A stretch of 42,336 bases of DNA from Bacteroidales bacterium UBA1180 (GCA_002310195.1 DBYS01000009.1:334-42669); one strand, 5' to 3'. Shown: positions 1-7,973, counted from the first letter of the stretch. The notes: a model not told the origin generated them from the sequence alone. Made by a program: numbers and translations.

Positions 1-429
1 TTGGAGAGAATAGCGGATTTCTTTGGAGTGACGATTGACTCCTTATTTAATCGCGCGCACCCGCCCGTAGATATGGAAAACGAGAAGGATGCCGAGAACG
101 GGTATCTGAAGAAGCTGATCAAGTTGCAAGAAACTCAGATGAGCGCATACATGATACTGAACGAGACCAACGATTTTATGCTGGAGCAATTGAAGCGTCG
201 AGTAGCAGAACTGGAGAGTCGGCTGAAGTATTTACAGGCTCATCCGGAAGCAATCTCAGAGTTGCCACCGATGCCTGAGTTCAACATGATCGTGCCGATG
301 GTGGAGAAACAACCAGAAGTGAAAGTCTATACCAATATGACTCCGGAGGAGAAAAAACAGCAGCGGATCCGCAAGAAGTTAGCTAAGAATGCAGAGGCAG
401 AAATCCGTAAAGAGACGCTTCCGGATTGA
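1..429 (+). CDS. Xre-type HTH regulator, C-terminal part (cut by window edge)
   Basis: The frame is already open at base 1 and ends at TGA 427-429, so the beginning lies outside the window; the TTG at base 1 is probably an internal Leu. The first visible residues (LERIADFFGVTIDSLFNR) match the last helix of Xre/Cro-type helix-turn-helix domains, which typically end in a 'YFGVSxDxLL' pattern. A charged, probably coiled-coil stretch follows (about residues 35-80), then a proline-rich linker and a strongly basic tail rich in Lys and Arg. A DNA-binding repressor or regulator is the likely role. The coiled coil suggests dimerisation. Its target is unknown. It lies next to a tRNA-like fragment, which would fit the end of an integrated element, but that link is inference. 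Confidence 0.6.
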   Translation: MERIADFFGVTIDSLFNRAHPPVDMENEKDAENGYLKKLIKLQETQMSAYMILNETNDFMLEQLKRRVAELESRLKYLQAHPEAISELPPMPEFNMIVPMVEKQPEVKVYTNMTPEEKKQQRIRKKLAKNAEAEIRKETLPD

Positions 430-487
430 CCAGTTTTGAGGTATTTTTCAAAAAAGCAATCCTAATTTAAAGTTTATGGTCAAAAAA

Positions 488-519
488 TTTGGTCATGTCA
501 AAAATTTGTAGTAATTTTG
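488..519 (+). promoter_or_regulatory. Bacteroidota-type promoter with no ORF downstream
   Basis: TTTG at 488-491, a 20-nt spacer and TAATTTTG at 512-519 match the Bacteroidota -33/-7 consensus (TTTG, TAnnTTTG). Transcription would start near 525 and run right. No credible ORF follows before the terminator at 674-697, so it may drive a small RNA or be left over from a lost gene. Confidence 0.6.
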
Positions 520-529
520 CACCTTGAAA

Positions 530-567
530 GCGAGTTAAGACGTGTCAAAATCGTGTCAAGAACTCGC
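530..567 (+). other. Stem-loop with two direct repeats in its loop
   Basis: GCGAGTT (530-536) and AACTCGC (561-567) form a perfect 7-bp stem. The 24-nt loop holds CGTGTCAA twice (541-548 and 552-559). The element starts only a few bases after the predicted transcription start, so it could be an RNA leader structure. It could equally be a protein or recombinase binding site; paired direct repeats beside inverted repeats are common near integrase genes. Confidence 0.5.
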
Positions 568-625
568 ACAAAATCCTAATTTTGAACAAAATCATTGCTG
601 ATTTACAGCAAGTTACGAAAATTAA

Positions 626-667
626 CTCAACTGTGGGTTTGTCTGGGTTCGAGTCCTGGTTGAGCAA
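626..667 (+). other. tRNA 3'-half-like sequence (possible attachment-site remnant)
   Basis: Bases 643-659 form a canonical T-arm: CTGGG, loop TTCGAGT, CCTGG. It is followed by a 7-nt acceptor-like strand TTGAGCA (660-666) and A667. No D-arm or anticodon arm is present upstream. Only CTCAA at 626-630 could pair with the acceptor strand. A terminator follows at 674-697, as it does after the intact tRNA in this window. Integrative elements often recombine in the 3' end of tRNA genes, so this could be an attachment scar. The parent tRNA was not identified. Confidence 0.4.
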
Positions 668-673
668 CACGAT

Positions 674-697
674 AAAAGAGGTCATGCGACCTCTTTT
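674..697. terminator. Rho-independent terminator, probably bidirectional
   Basis: AAAAGAGGTC (674-683), loop ATGC, GACCTCTTTT (688-697): a perfect 10-bp stem with A and T tracts on both sides. It would end rightward transcripts from the 488-519 promoter and leftward transcripts of the operon that finishes with maf at 727. Confidence 0.85.
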
Positions 698-726
698 GTT
701 TTGTTTATACCGGCTCATTGCGAGTC

Positions 727-1311
727 TTAGATTCTTGTGAGCTTTTCCACGTATCGATGCACCAGATGGGTGGGGAAGCCCATGACGGTAAAGAACGAGC
801 CATTGATCCGGCTGACGGCGATGTAACCGATCCACTCTTGTATGCCGTATGCGCCGGCTTTATCCAGCGGACGGTAACGGCTGACGTAGTAATCGATATC
901 GGCATCGCTGAGTTCGTCGAATGTTACGTCGCAACAATCGACCTCAGTCTCCACCAGCACATCGGATTTTTGATTTCTCGCGAACGTCACTGCCGTATAT
1001 ACCTGATGAGTCTTACCGCTTAGGCTGCGGAGCATCTGCCGGGCGTCCTGTTCGTCGCGAGGTTTGCCCAGCACGCGGCCGTCGAGCCAGACGATCGTGT
1101 CGGAGGTGATGAGCAGATCGTCATCACCCAATGTGTGCGTGCGCGTGTACGCCTCCGCCTTCGCGCGCGAAATATATTTAGGTATGTCCCCGCCCATGAG
1201 ATAGGCCGGGTACGACTCATCGGCATCGATGCTGACCTCCGTATGGGGTATATCCAGACCGGTCAGCAGTTCTCTGCGCCTCGGGGATTGTGAACCTAAT
1301 ATGATGTTCAT
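727..1311 (-). CDS. maf: Maf/YhdE-type nucleoside triphosphate pyrophosphatase
   Basis: 194 aa with the Maf signature at the N-terminus (LGSQSPRRRELL), then TSDTIVWLDGRVLGKP and the C-terminal KAGAYGIQEW. Maf proteins hydrolyse dTTP, UTP and modified pyrimidine nucleotides to monophosphates in the cytoplasm, keeping them out of nucleic acids. I chose ATG 1309-1311 because MNIILGSQSP is the family start; the open frame runs further upstream, but that stretch is antisense-like to nothing conserved. The start overlaps the stop of the UbiA gene by 4 bp (ATGA), suggesting translational coupling. It is the last gene of the pta-ackA-GH13-ubiA-maf run and is followed by the terminator at 674-697. Confidence 0.93.
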   Translation of the reverse strand: MNIILGSQSPRRRELLTGLDIPHTEVSIDADESYPAYLMGGDIPKYISRAKAEAYTRTHTLGDDDLLITSDTIVWLDGRVLGKPRDEQDARQMLRSLSGKTHQVYTAVTFARNQKSDVLVETEVDCCDVTFDELSDADIDYYVSRYRPLDKAGAYGIQEWIGYIAVSRINGSFFTVMGFPTHLVHRYVEKLTRI

Positions 1312-2282
1312 AGCATACGATTGATCACGAAACTGTACAGCACTCCCATCAGCATTACGAACTTCATTACCGTCTGTGCGGTGCGGTAGTCCGACGATAT
1401 ACGTGCCGACCACAGCAGCCATAGCACACAGGCGATCGGAACGAGCAGCCCGAGGATGATATACCGTGTGTGCAGCGAACTCCACTCGTGCGGGAAAGGT
1501 ATCACCCACCACGCGAGCCATACGATCAGTCCGGCCATGAGTGCCAGCAGACAGGTCACGATGATCTTCGTCACAGGCTCACCGAGCACGACCGGCAGCG
1601 AGTGGCACTCCAGTTCGCGATCGCCCATCTGATCTTGCATGTCCTTGATGATCTCGCGAATGAGCGTAGCGAGGAACGCGAAGCCTGCGAAGCCGCCGAC
1701 CCACAGATAGATGTCGTGTGGCAGAGTGATATACTCGAGCACGTTGATTCCGTTCACATTGCTGTAGTGCAGTCGCAGCCATGCTACGTTCGCCACGGCA
1801 ATCAGCAACGGACTCAGAGCCGACACAAAGGCAATGATCAGGTTGCCCACCAAGAACTGACGTTTGTACGACGCCGAGTAGAACCACAGCAGTCCGGGTA
1901 CGAACACGAAGATTACCGCACTCACCCAGCTGCGCAGGATCCACGAAACCGCGAGGCCGCATACTATACCCGCCGCGGTGAGGATCTGAAACAGCCGCAT
2001 GGCTTGCTGCTTGCTCACCGAACGGGTGACGATCAGCCGGTCGGGACGGTTGATGGCGTCGATCTTGACGTCGAAATAATCGTTGATCACGTACCCGCCG
2101 GCAGCGATGAGCACCGTGGCAACGATCAGCAGCGTCAGCAGCCACCACGGCAACTGCTCACCGAAGTACGCGGCACGGAGAAGGGGTGTCACCACCCACT
2201 TCTCCATTACGTATAGCACGATAGCTGTCATCAGCAGATTCTGCCAACGAACGAGCGTGAGGTAATCTCTTGTTCTGTCCAT
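1308..2282 (-). CDS. UbiA-family membrane prenyltransferase
   Basis: 324 aa, very hydrophobic, with about eight to nine membrane segments. The first Asp-rich motif is NDYFDVKIDAINRPDR and the second is around DMQDQMGDRE; both bind the Mg-diphosphate of the prenyl donor in UbiA enzymes. The motif form and length are like Bacteroidota proteins annotated as geranylgeranylglycerol-phosphate geranylgeranyltransferase-like; the true acceptor cannot be read from sequence. MenA (menaquinone) is the main alternative. ATG 2280-2282 directly abuts the stop of the GH13 gene, and the end overlaps maf by 4 bp, so it is translated within the operon. Confidence 0.88.
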   Translation of the reverse strand: MDRTRDYLTLVRWQNLLMTAIVLYVMEKWVVTPLLRAAYFGEQLPWWLLTLLIVATVLIAAGGYVINDYFDVKIDAINRPDRLIVTRSVSKQQAMRLFQILTAAGIVCGLAVSWILRSWVSAVIFVFVPGLLWFYSASYKRQFLVGNLIIAFVSALSPLLIAVANVAWLRLHYSNVNGINVLEYITLPHDIYLWVGGFAGFAFLATLIREIIKDMQDQMGDRELECHSLPVVLGEPVTKIIVTCLLALMAGLIVWLAWWVIPFPHEWSSLHTRYIILGLLVPIACVLWLLWSARISSDYRTAQTVMKFVMLMGVLYSFVINRML

Positions 2283-3920
2283 TTAATGCAGTTTAAGTAT
2301 CGCTCCCGTCCATGCGGGCAGACTGATCCGGAAGGGCACAGACGCCATCAGCGGACCCTCGTGGATCTGACCGGTCAGCAGATCTTCGGCATGCACACTG
2401 ATCTTCTCGTCCATCTGCAGATAGATGAACGCGTCAGTCGGGATAGTCACGGGCACATCCACCTCATGATCGTCGAAGTTGACAACGATCATGAGCGTCT
2501 CCTTTCCGTGCTTGCGGATGAAAGCGTACTGCTTGTGTCGGTTGAACCCTTCGCCCTGTGCGTACTCGAGGTCGTACATCTTACCCTGGCCTATAGCCTG
2601 GCTTGATTTGGCTATCTGCAGCAATTTGCAGTAGAATGCCCGGAGCTCGCGCTGCTCGTCGTCCAGACCCGCACCGTCGAACTTACCTTCGTTGGCCCAA
2701 GCCTGCATACTGCGTACGCCCCAGTAGTCGAAGATCGTCGTCCGTCCGTCGATGTCGGAGAATCCCTCAGCATCCATTCCTTTCTCGCCGAGTTCCTGAC
2801 CGCTGTAGATCATCACGGGGTTTGTACCCAGTGTGGCGGCAACGATCATCGCAGGCTCGGCGGCGCGACCACTGCCGCAGAAGAACCCTGAAGCTATACG
2901 CTGCTCGTCGTGGTTCTCGAGGAAGTACAGCATGTGGTCAAGTATGTCGCCGGCGGCTTGCCACTGGTAGGTAATGCCGTCAGCCGAGTAATCTCTGCTC
3001 GTCACGCCGCGCAGGTAGTCGTACATGCCGACCTTATCGTACAGGTAATCGAAGCCTGCATCGATATAGCGGTGATAGATTGCGGGTTCGTAAATCTCGG
3101 CTATGAACTGTACGTTCGGGAACACTGCCCGCACGCGGTGGATAGCCCAATCGAAGAACTCCACGGGAACCATGTGTGCCATATCCACGCGGAAAGCGTC
3201 AACGCCCTTGCCTGCCCAGAACAGTAGGATCTCGCACATCTTTCTCCACGTGTCGGGGATAGGATCGAACTGCTTCTCGCCTCCGCCACGGTAATAGACA
3301 CCGTAGTTCAGCTTGACGGTCTCGTACCAATCGTTGACCGACGGGTGCGCGGTGAAGCAGTCGTTGCCGGTCACGCGGGCGGGGTACTCGTGGTAACCGC
3401 CGGTATCGAACGACGGACTGAACGCCTCGCCCGGGATGTAGTAGAAGTTGTTCAGCGGACTGAAAGCCCACTCGCTGTGATCGTTCTGCCCGAGATCATC
3501 GACACCCTTCGGGCGGCACGCAGAGTGATACTCGCGCGACACATGGTTGGGCACAAAATCGATGATGACCTTCAGCCCGGCCTTGTGGGTGCGGGCCACA
3601 AGCGCCTCAAACTCCGCCATACGTTTGTCCGGATGTACGGCCAGGTCGGGGTCAACGTCGTAGTAATCCGTGATCGCATACGGACTACCGGCTTTGCCCT
3701 TGGTGATGCTTGGGGTGTTCAGCTCGGCTGTAGCGTGGCGCAGCACGCCCGTGTACCATACGTGCGTCGCGCCCAGCTCCTGTATGCCCTTCAGTGCCTT
3801 CGTGTTGATGCCCGCAAACGTGCCGCAACCGTTGATGGCTTTATCGCCATTGGGTACGCGCACGCTTACGTAGTTGGTGAACCAACGCGGAAAACACTGG
3901 TAGATGATTATCTTACTCAT
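2283..3920 (-). CDS. Cytoplasmic GH13 alpha-amylase family enzyme
   Basis: 545 aa, no signal peptide, so intracellular. The four GH13 motifs are present: DFVPNH (121-126), AFRVDMAH with nucleophile Asp246, IAEIYEP with acid/base Glu275, and ENHDEQR with Asp338. A beta-sandwich C-terminal domain follows (about 440-545). It should act on alpha-1,4-glucans or maltodextrins inside the cell. The exact specificity (amylase, glucosidase or transferase) is open. It starts 1 nt after the ackA stop and its own stop abuts the UbiA start, so it is locked into the acetate operon; degraded glucan would feed fermentation to acetate. This placement is unusual compared with typical starch-utilisation loci, which carry SusC/SusD genes; none are here. 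Confidence 0.92.
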   Translation of the reverse strand: MSKIIIYQCFPRWFTNYVSVRVPNGDKAINGCGTFAGINTKALKGIQELGATHVWYTGVLRHATAELNTPSITKGKAGSPYAITDYYDVDPDLAVHPDKRMAEFEALVARTHKAGLKVIIDFVPNHVSREYHSACRPKGVDDLGQNDHSEWAFSPLNNFYYIPGEAFSPSFDTGGYHEYPARVTGNDCFTAHPSVNDWYETVKLNYGVYYRGGGEKQFDPIPDTWRKMCEILLFWAGKGVDAFRVDMAHMVPVEFFDWAIHRVRAVFPNVQFIAEIYEPAIYHRYIDAGFDYLYDKVGMYDYLRGVTSRDYSADGITYQWQAAGDILDHMLYFLENHDEQRIASGFFCGSGRAAEPAMIVAATLGTNPVMIYSGQELGEKGMDAEGFSDIDGRTTIFDYWGVRSMQAWANEGKFDGAGLDDEQRELRAFYCKLLQIAKSSQAIGQGKMYDLEYAQGEGFNRHKQYAFIRKHGKETLMIVVNFDDHEVDVPVTIPTDAFIYLQMDEKISVHAEDLLTGQIHEGPLMASVPFRISLPAWTGAILKLH

Positions 3921-3921
3921 G

Positions 3922-5118
3922 TCACTTAACGAGTGCTGCGGTGTCGCTGGCGATCATCAGCTCTTCGTCGGTCGGGATCACTACAACTTTTACTTTTGAG
4001 TCCGGTGTGGATATGACAGCTTCCTTGCCGCGGATAGTGGCGTTGAGCTCCTCATCGACCTTCACGCCCATGAACTCCATGTCGCGGCAAACGGCTGCGC
4101 GCATCGAGGCTTGGTTCTCACCCACGCCTGCGGTGAACACGATAATATCCACTCCGCCCATCGCGGCTGCGAACGCGCCTACGTACTTCTTGATCTTATA
4201 GTTGTACATATCCGTGGCGAGCTGTGCACGTTTGTTGCCGGCAGCTACAGCTGCTTCCAGGTCACGCATATCCGAGCCTACACCTGATACGCCGGCTACG
4301 CCGGACTTCTTATTCAAGAAGTCGGACATCTCGTCGGGACTGAGCCCGAGCTTCTTCTGCAGGAACGTCACTGCGCCGCCATCCACATCACCGCTGCGCG
4401 TACCCATCATGATGCCTTCGAGCGGTGTCAGACCCATCGTCGTGTCCATGCACTTGCCGTCCTTAACCGCTGCCAGCGAGCCGCCGTTACCGATGTGGCA
4501 GGTGATAATACGCTGCTTCTTGTAGTCTACACCGAGGAACTCGCACACACGTGCGCTCACATAACGGTGACTTGTGCCGTGGAAACCGTAGCGGCGAACG
4601 GCATACTTCTCATATACCTCGTACGGCAAGGCGTACATGTAGCTGTATTGGGGCATAGTTTGGTGGAAAGCGGTGTCGAATACACCTACCTGCGGCAGAC
4701 CCGGCATCAGCTCCTCAACGGCACGTATGCCCTTGAGGTTAGCGGGGTTATGCAGCGGTGCCAGATCGCTCACTTCCTCAAACGCCTTGATTACCTCCGG
4801 CGTGATTACTACGGACTTGGCGAACTTCTCGCCGCCATGCACCATACGGTGACCTACGGCATCAATCTCTTTCAGGCTCTTGATCACACCTATCTCGGGG
4901 TCGGTGAGCAGGCTGAAGATGAACTTCACGCCCTCAGTATGCTCGGGCATATCGTGCATGATTTGTTTCTTCTCGCCGTTAGCGAGCTTCACCTTCACAA
5001 ACGCGCCGTCCAGGCCTACGCGCTCTGCGCCGCCGGAGGTCATGACACTCTTGTCGTCCATGTTGTACAACGCATACTTGATGGACGAGCTACCACAATT
5101 CAATACTAAGATTTTCAT
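3922..5118 (-). CDS. ackA: Acetate kinase
   Basis: 398 aa, full family length. Motifs include LNCGSSSIKY at the N-terminus, HRMVHGGEKF, HNPANLKGI, FDTAFHQTMP, RYGFHGTSHRYVS, the HIGNGGS phosphate-binding loop and FTAGVGEN near the C-terminus. It converts acetyl phosphate and ADP to acetate and ATP in the cytoplasm, the last step of acetate fermentation. It lies 57 bp after pta in the same direction, the usual Pta-AckA pairing. The stop TGA (3922-3924) is 1 nt from the start of the GH13 gene, implying a shared mRNA. Confidence 0.97.
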   Translation of the reverse strand: MKILVLNCGSSSIKYALYNMDDKSVMTSGGAERVGLDGAFVKVKLANGEKKQIMHDMPEHTEGVKFIFSLLTDPEIGVIKSLKEIDAVGHRMVHGGEKFAKSVVITPEVIKAFEEVSDLAPLHNPANLKGIRAVEELMPGLPQVGVFDTAFHQTMPQYSYMYALPYEVYEKYAVRRYGFHGTSHRYVSARVCEFLGVDYKKQRIITCHIGNGGSLAAVKDGKCMDTTMGLTPLEGIMMGTRSGDVDGGAVTFLQKKLGLSPDEMSDFLNKKSGVAGVSGVGSDMRDLEAAVAAGNKRAQLATDMYNYKIKKYVGAFAAAMGGVDIIVFTAGVGENQASMRAAVCRDMEFMGVKVDEELNATIRGKEAVISTPDSKVKVVVIPTDEELMIASDTAALVK

Positions 5119-5175
5119 GGTTATATTTTTTGTAGATTAATGATTCGTGTTATAGCAGCCAATGCCGGCTGCGGC

Positions 5176-6174
5176 TTATTTCATCGCTTGATTGGCTGTG
5201 ATTACCACCATCTGCACGATGTCTTGCACCTTGCAGCCACGGCTCAGATCATTCACCGGCGCAGCTATGCCTTGCAGGATAGGACCTACAGCATCCGCAC
5301 CGGAGAAACGCTCCACGAGCTTGTATCCGATGTTTCCAGCCTGCAGGTCCGGGAACACCAGCACGTTGGCGTGACCTGCCACCTTGCTGCCCGGGGCTTT
5401 CTTTTCGCCCACGCTCGGTATCAGTGCGGCGTCGGCTTGCAACTCGCCGTCAATCTGCAGATCCGGCGCCAGCTCGCGTGCCATGGCCAATGCGGCGGTC
5501 ACCTTATCCACATTTTCGTGCTTGGCCGAGCCTTTCGTCGAGAACGAGAGCATGGCTACCCGCGGCTCGATGCCAGCAATGGTGCGGGCGGTCTCCGCCG
5601 TCGAAACGGCTATCTGTGCAAGTTCCTCAGCGGTGGGGTTCGGGTTAACGGCGCAGTCGGCGAACAGCAGGAAACCGTCCTCGCCTAGGTGCTTGGCCGG
5701 TGTGAACATCAGGAACGCGCCGGACACGATCTTGCAGCCGGGTTTGGTTTTCAGAATCTGGAACGCCGGACGGATCGTGTCGGCTGTCGTGCCGCGTGCT
5801 CCGGCCAGCTCGCCGTCAGCATCGCCGGCTTTGATCATTAGGCAGCCGAGGTACAGCGGGTCTTGGGCTTTCCGTTTCGCCTCCTCTTCGGTCATTCCTT
5901 TGGCCTTGCGCAGCTCGTACAGCAGATTGGTGTACTCTGCCATCTTCGGCTCGGTCTGCGGGTCAAACAGCGTGGCGCGGTCGATAAACTGGTAGCCTTT
6001 CTCCGCGGCCATCTTGCGGATGGTGTCGGGGTTACCGATCAGTGTGAGCTTGGCCAGACCTTGCTCCAAAATAATGTTTGCTGCCTCAAGCGTACGGGGC
6101 TCGTCACCCTCGGGCAACACAATGCGCTGCGGATTGCTCTTCGCACGCGCATACATAGCATCTAGTATGTTCAT
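5176..6174 (-). CDS. pta: Phosphate acetyltransferase (short form)
   Basis: 332 aa, the single-domain PTA_PTB type without the N-terminal regulatory domain of long Pta proteins. The N-terminus carries ARAKSNPQRIVLPEGDEPRT, and the C-terminal half has the conserved VAGHANVLVFPDLQAGNIGYKL and GPILQG segments. It makes acetyl phosphate from acetyl-CoA in the cytoplasm and feeds AckA downstream. It is the first gene of a five-gene run and has its own consensus promoter at 6216-6247, giving a leader of about 35 nt. Confidence 0.96.
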   Translation of the reverse strand: MNILDAMYARAKSNPQRIVLPEGDEPRTLEAANIILEQGLAKLTLIGNPDTIRKMAAEKGYQFIDRATLFDPQTEPKMAEYTNLLYELRKAKGMTEEEAKRKAQDPLYLGCLMIKAGDADGELAGARGTTADTIRPAFQILKTKPGCKIVSGAFLMFTPAKHLGEDGFLLFADCAVNPNPTAEELAQIAVSTAETARTIAGIEPRVAMLSFSTKGSAKHENVDKVTAALAMARELAPDLQIDGELQADAALIPSVGEKKAPGSKVAGHANVLVFPDLQAGNIGYKLVERFSGADAVGPILQGIAAPVNDLSRGCKVQDIVQMVVITANQAMK

Positions 6175-6215
6175 ATTCGTAGTGATTGATTAGTCGTGGT
6201 GAGTTGAATTCAATA

Positions 6216-6247
6216 CAAAGTTACGAAAATTTATGCAAATATGCAAA
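6216..6247 (-). promoter_or_regulatory. Promoter of the pta-ackA-GH13-ubiA-maf operon
   Basis: Read on the minus strand: TTTG (6247-6244), 20-nt spacer, TAACTTTG (6223-6216). This fits the Bacteroidota -33/-7 consensus. The predicted start is about 6210, leaving roughly 35 nt to the pta ATG at 6174. No other convincing promoter was seen before maf. Confidence 0.75.
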
Positions 6248-6293
6248 CACTTTGCACTTTTTTTGCATATTTTGTCACTTTTTTTTGATTTTT

Positions 6294-6325
6294 CTTGCAT
6301 ATTTCAAAAAATTGTTGTACCTTTG
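6294..6325 (+). promoter_or_regulatory. Promoter of the outer-membrane LysM protein gene
   Basis: CTTG (6294-6297), 20-nt spacer, TACCTTTG (6318-6325): a perfect -7 box and a one-base-off -33 box. The start is predicted near 6331, giving a leader of about 60 nt that contains two small hairpins. Confidence 0.65.
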
Positions 6326-6335
6326 TACCTGATTT

Positions 6336-6366
6336 GTGCGACATTCGCACCGGGGCTTTGTGCCCT
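6336..6366 (+). other. Two consecutive hairpins in the 5' leader
   Basis: GTGCG-ACATT-CGCAC (6336-6350) and GGGGC-TTTGT-GCCCT (6352-6366) sit just after the predicted transcription start and before the ATG at 6394. Short 5' hairpins often stabilise mRNAs of abundant outer-membrane proteins; that role here is inference. Confidence 0.5.
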
Positions 6367-6393
6367 AACATGTAATTTGCAAACTAATTAGTA

Positions 6394-7677
6394 ATGTATA
6401 TGCGCGTAAAATCTTTACTTCTTATTGCTGCATTGTGCGGTGCTGTTGCTATGGCAACGGCTCAGGAGAAAGCGACAACAGATCCTGAGTTAGGCGTTCA
6501 CCCGTACAAGGATACCAAGAACATGGCTTGGGAGACCACGGGCTTCTCGCTTATCTTCCACGGCGGTGTAAACGTATGGAACGGTGATTATCCTACCGAA
6601 CGTTTCAATAACTTCGGTTATCCGTCTGCCGGTTTGAACTTCGAGTACAACTTCTCGCCTATGTGGGGTATCGGCTTGGGCTACACTTTTGCTATGCCTA
6701 TGGTTAGAACCACCAAGGACGAGGCTTTCTCCAATGAGAACGGTAATGCACTCGCTGTAGCTGCCGGTGACCTTGTCCACAAGGGCATGATGCACCGCGG
6801 CCAGGTGTATGTCACCTTCGATGTGATCAACGCTTGGTTTCCGCGTGCCGTCAAAGATATCTTCGGACTGAATGTGTTCGCAGGTATAGGCGGCACGATG
6901 TACAAGAACAGCATCTCGTTCCACGACTCTCAGGAGGACGGCGATGCCAAGAAGTACGGGCGTGACGGCAACACCGCTCATGCGCATGACAAGTACGAGA
7001 CTGTCGGCTACGTGCCCCTCGGCGCTTCGGCTGAGTTCAACGTATCGCGACAGATCGCTCTCGGTGCACGCTTCCAGTATAACATGTTCCTCAACGATTA
7101 TGTTGACAACCGTTACTTCGATAAGGCCAACAAGCGCAACGACGGTATGTACGACATTGAGCTCTTGCTCCGCTGGAAGATTGCTGCCAAGAAGAAGAAC
7201 CACGTGATGAATGTATCGTCGCAAGAGGTGCTTGAGGACAAATATTACAATTCGCACCCCAATCGCCGCAAACGTCCGCATGTGGTTGATACGCTCGTCG
7301 TTTACCATCGCGATACGATCGTGGTTATTCACCGCGATACGATCGTTTCCGGTGGCGTACAAGAGGCTCCTGCACCTAAGGTAGAGCCTGCACAGCCCAA
7401 GCAGGAAGGTCGTTGCGATCTCACGCTCCATCCGGGCTGGGAGTCGGAGGCTACAGCAGTGGTTGTTGAGGGGCAGTCGCTCAGCCGTCTGGCACGCAAG
7501 TACTACAAGAACACGTTCTGCTGGGTTTATCTGTGGATCGCCAACCGCTCGGTTGCTCCCGATCCGAACCTGATCCTGCCGAAGTGTGAACTCAAGGTGC
7601 CCAAGCTCAATGCTTGCCAGCTCTCGATCACCAAACAGGAAGCCAAGGACATGTGCGCCAGCTACCGCGGCGAGTGA
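6394..7677 (+). CDS. Outer-membrane beta-barrel protein with C-terminal LysM-like domain
   Basis: 427 aa. The start MYMRVKSLLLIAALCGAVAMATAQ is a signal peptide, probably cleaved after Ala-Gln. Residues about 45-265 alternate aromatic and small residues in barrel style (for example GLNFEYNFSPMWGIGLGYTFAM). A linker follows with two 8-residue repeats (YHRDTIVV, IHRDTIVS; the DNA repeats are at 7309-7322 and 7333-7346), then a Pro-rich spacer. The last 70 residues (VVEGQSLSRLARKYYKNTFCWVYLWIAN) read like a LysM peptidoglycan-binding fold. The layout is that of OmpA-type anchors, but with LysM instead of the OmpA domain. It would tie the outer membrane to the wall. It is monocistronic, with its own promoter. 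Confidence 0.8.
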   Translation: MYMRVKSLLLIAALCGAVAMATAQEKATTDPELGVHPYKDTKNMAWETTGFSLIFHGGVNVWNGDYPTERFNNFGYPSAGLNFEYNFSPMWGIGLGYTFAMPMVRTTKDEAFSNENGNALAVAAGDLVHKGMMHRGQVYVTFDVINAWFPRAVKDIFGLNVFAGIGGTMYKNSISFHDSQEDGDAKKYGRDGNTAHAHDKYETVGYVPLGASAEFNVSRQIALGARFQYNMFLNDYVDNRYFDKANKRNDGMYDIELLLRWKIAAKKKNHVMNVSSQEVLEDKYYNSHPNRRKRPHVVDTLVVYHRDTIVVIHRDTIVSGGVQEAPAPKVEPAQPKQEGRCDLTLHPGWESEATAVVVEGQSLSRLARKYYKNTFCWVYLWIANRSVAPDPNLILPKCELKVPKLNACQLSITKQEAKDMCASYRGE

Positions 7678-7690
7678 GTGTCACAGGGCG

Positions 7691-7785
7691 CCGGAGTCCC
7701 TCAACACTCCGGGGCCCCCACAGAAAGCATCGCTTTCGCATGGGGGGAGCGGAGGCAATGGCGCGCTTTATGCCGCAGGGCGGCA
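7691..7785. repeat. Cluster of three strong hairpins between genes
   Basis: Three perfect inverted repeats in 95 bases: CCGGAGT/ACTCCGG (7691-7697, 7706-7712); CCCCCA/TGGGGG (7715-7720, 7741-7746) enclosing GAAAGC/GCTTTC (7723-7728, 7732-7737); and TGCCGC/GCGGCA (7771-7776, 7780-7785). None has a U tract, so they are not ordinary terminators. They could protect the 3' end of the upstream mRNA or be a dispersed palindromic repeat. Confidence 0.6.
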
Positions 7786-7812
7786 TCCGATAGCACCATT
7801 TGCCGAACGCGA

Positions 7813-7887
7813 GGTCTCATAGCTCAGTTGGTTAGTAGCACCTGACTCATAATCAGGGGGTCCTAGGTTCAAGCCCTAGTGGGACCA
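7813..7887 (+). tRNA. tRNA with CAU anticodon (elongator Met, or Ile2)
   Basis: 75-nt cloverleaf. The acceptor is GGTCTCA (7813-7819) with TGGGACC (7880-7886) and discriminator A7887. The anticodon stem is CCTGA/TCAGG with loop CTCATAA, so the anticodon is CAT. The T-arm is CTAGG-TTCAAGC-CCTAG. The fully paired acceptor and the absence of three G-C pairs in the anticodon stem argue against initiator tRNA. Met and lysidine-modified Ile cannot be separated by eye. CCA is not encoded. Confidence 0.93.
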
Positions 7888-7888
7888 C

Positions 7889-7920
7889 AAAAAAGCGGAA
7901 GTGTTCACCTCCGCTTTTTT
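7889..7920. terminator. Terminator after the tRNA, bidirectional
   Basis: An A tract plus GCGGA, an inner GTG-TT-CAC stem, then TCCGC and a T tract form a near-perfect hairpin directly after the tRNA. The symmetric A/T tracts mean it can also end the leftward zinc-ribbon operon, which finishes at 7974. Confidence 0.85.
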
Positions 7921-7973
7921 GTTTGCTTTTTGTTCGTATGCCCCGGCTTACGTCTCAGCCTTCAGGGAAACGA

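Noticed and set aside
626..667. Intact tRNA gene or tmRNA 3' end
   Set aside because: Only a T-arm and part of an acceptor stem can be drawn; no D-arm, anticodon arm or encoded CCA.
7586..7822. 78-codon plus-strand ORF spanning the end of the outer-membrane gene and the hairpin cluster
   Set aside because: Out of frame with the upstream gene, low-complexity, and runs into the tRNA.
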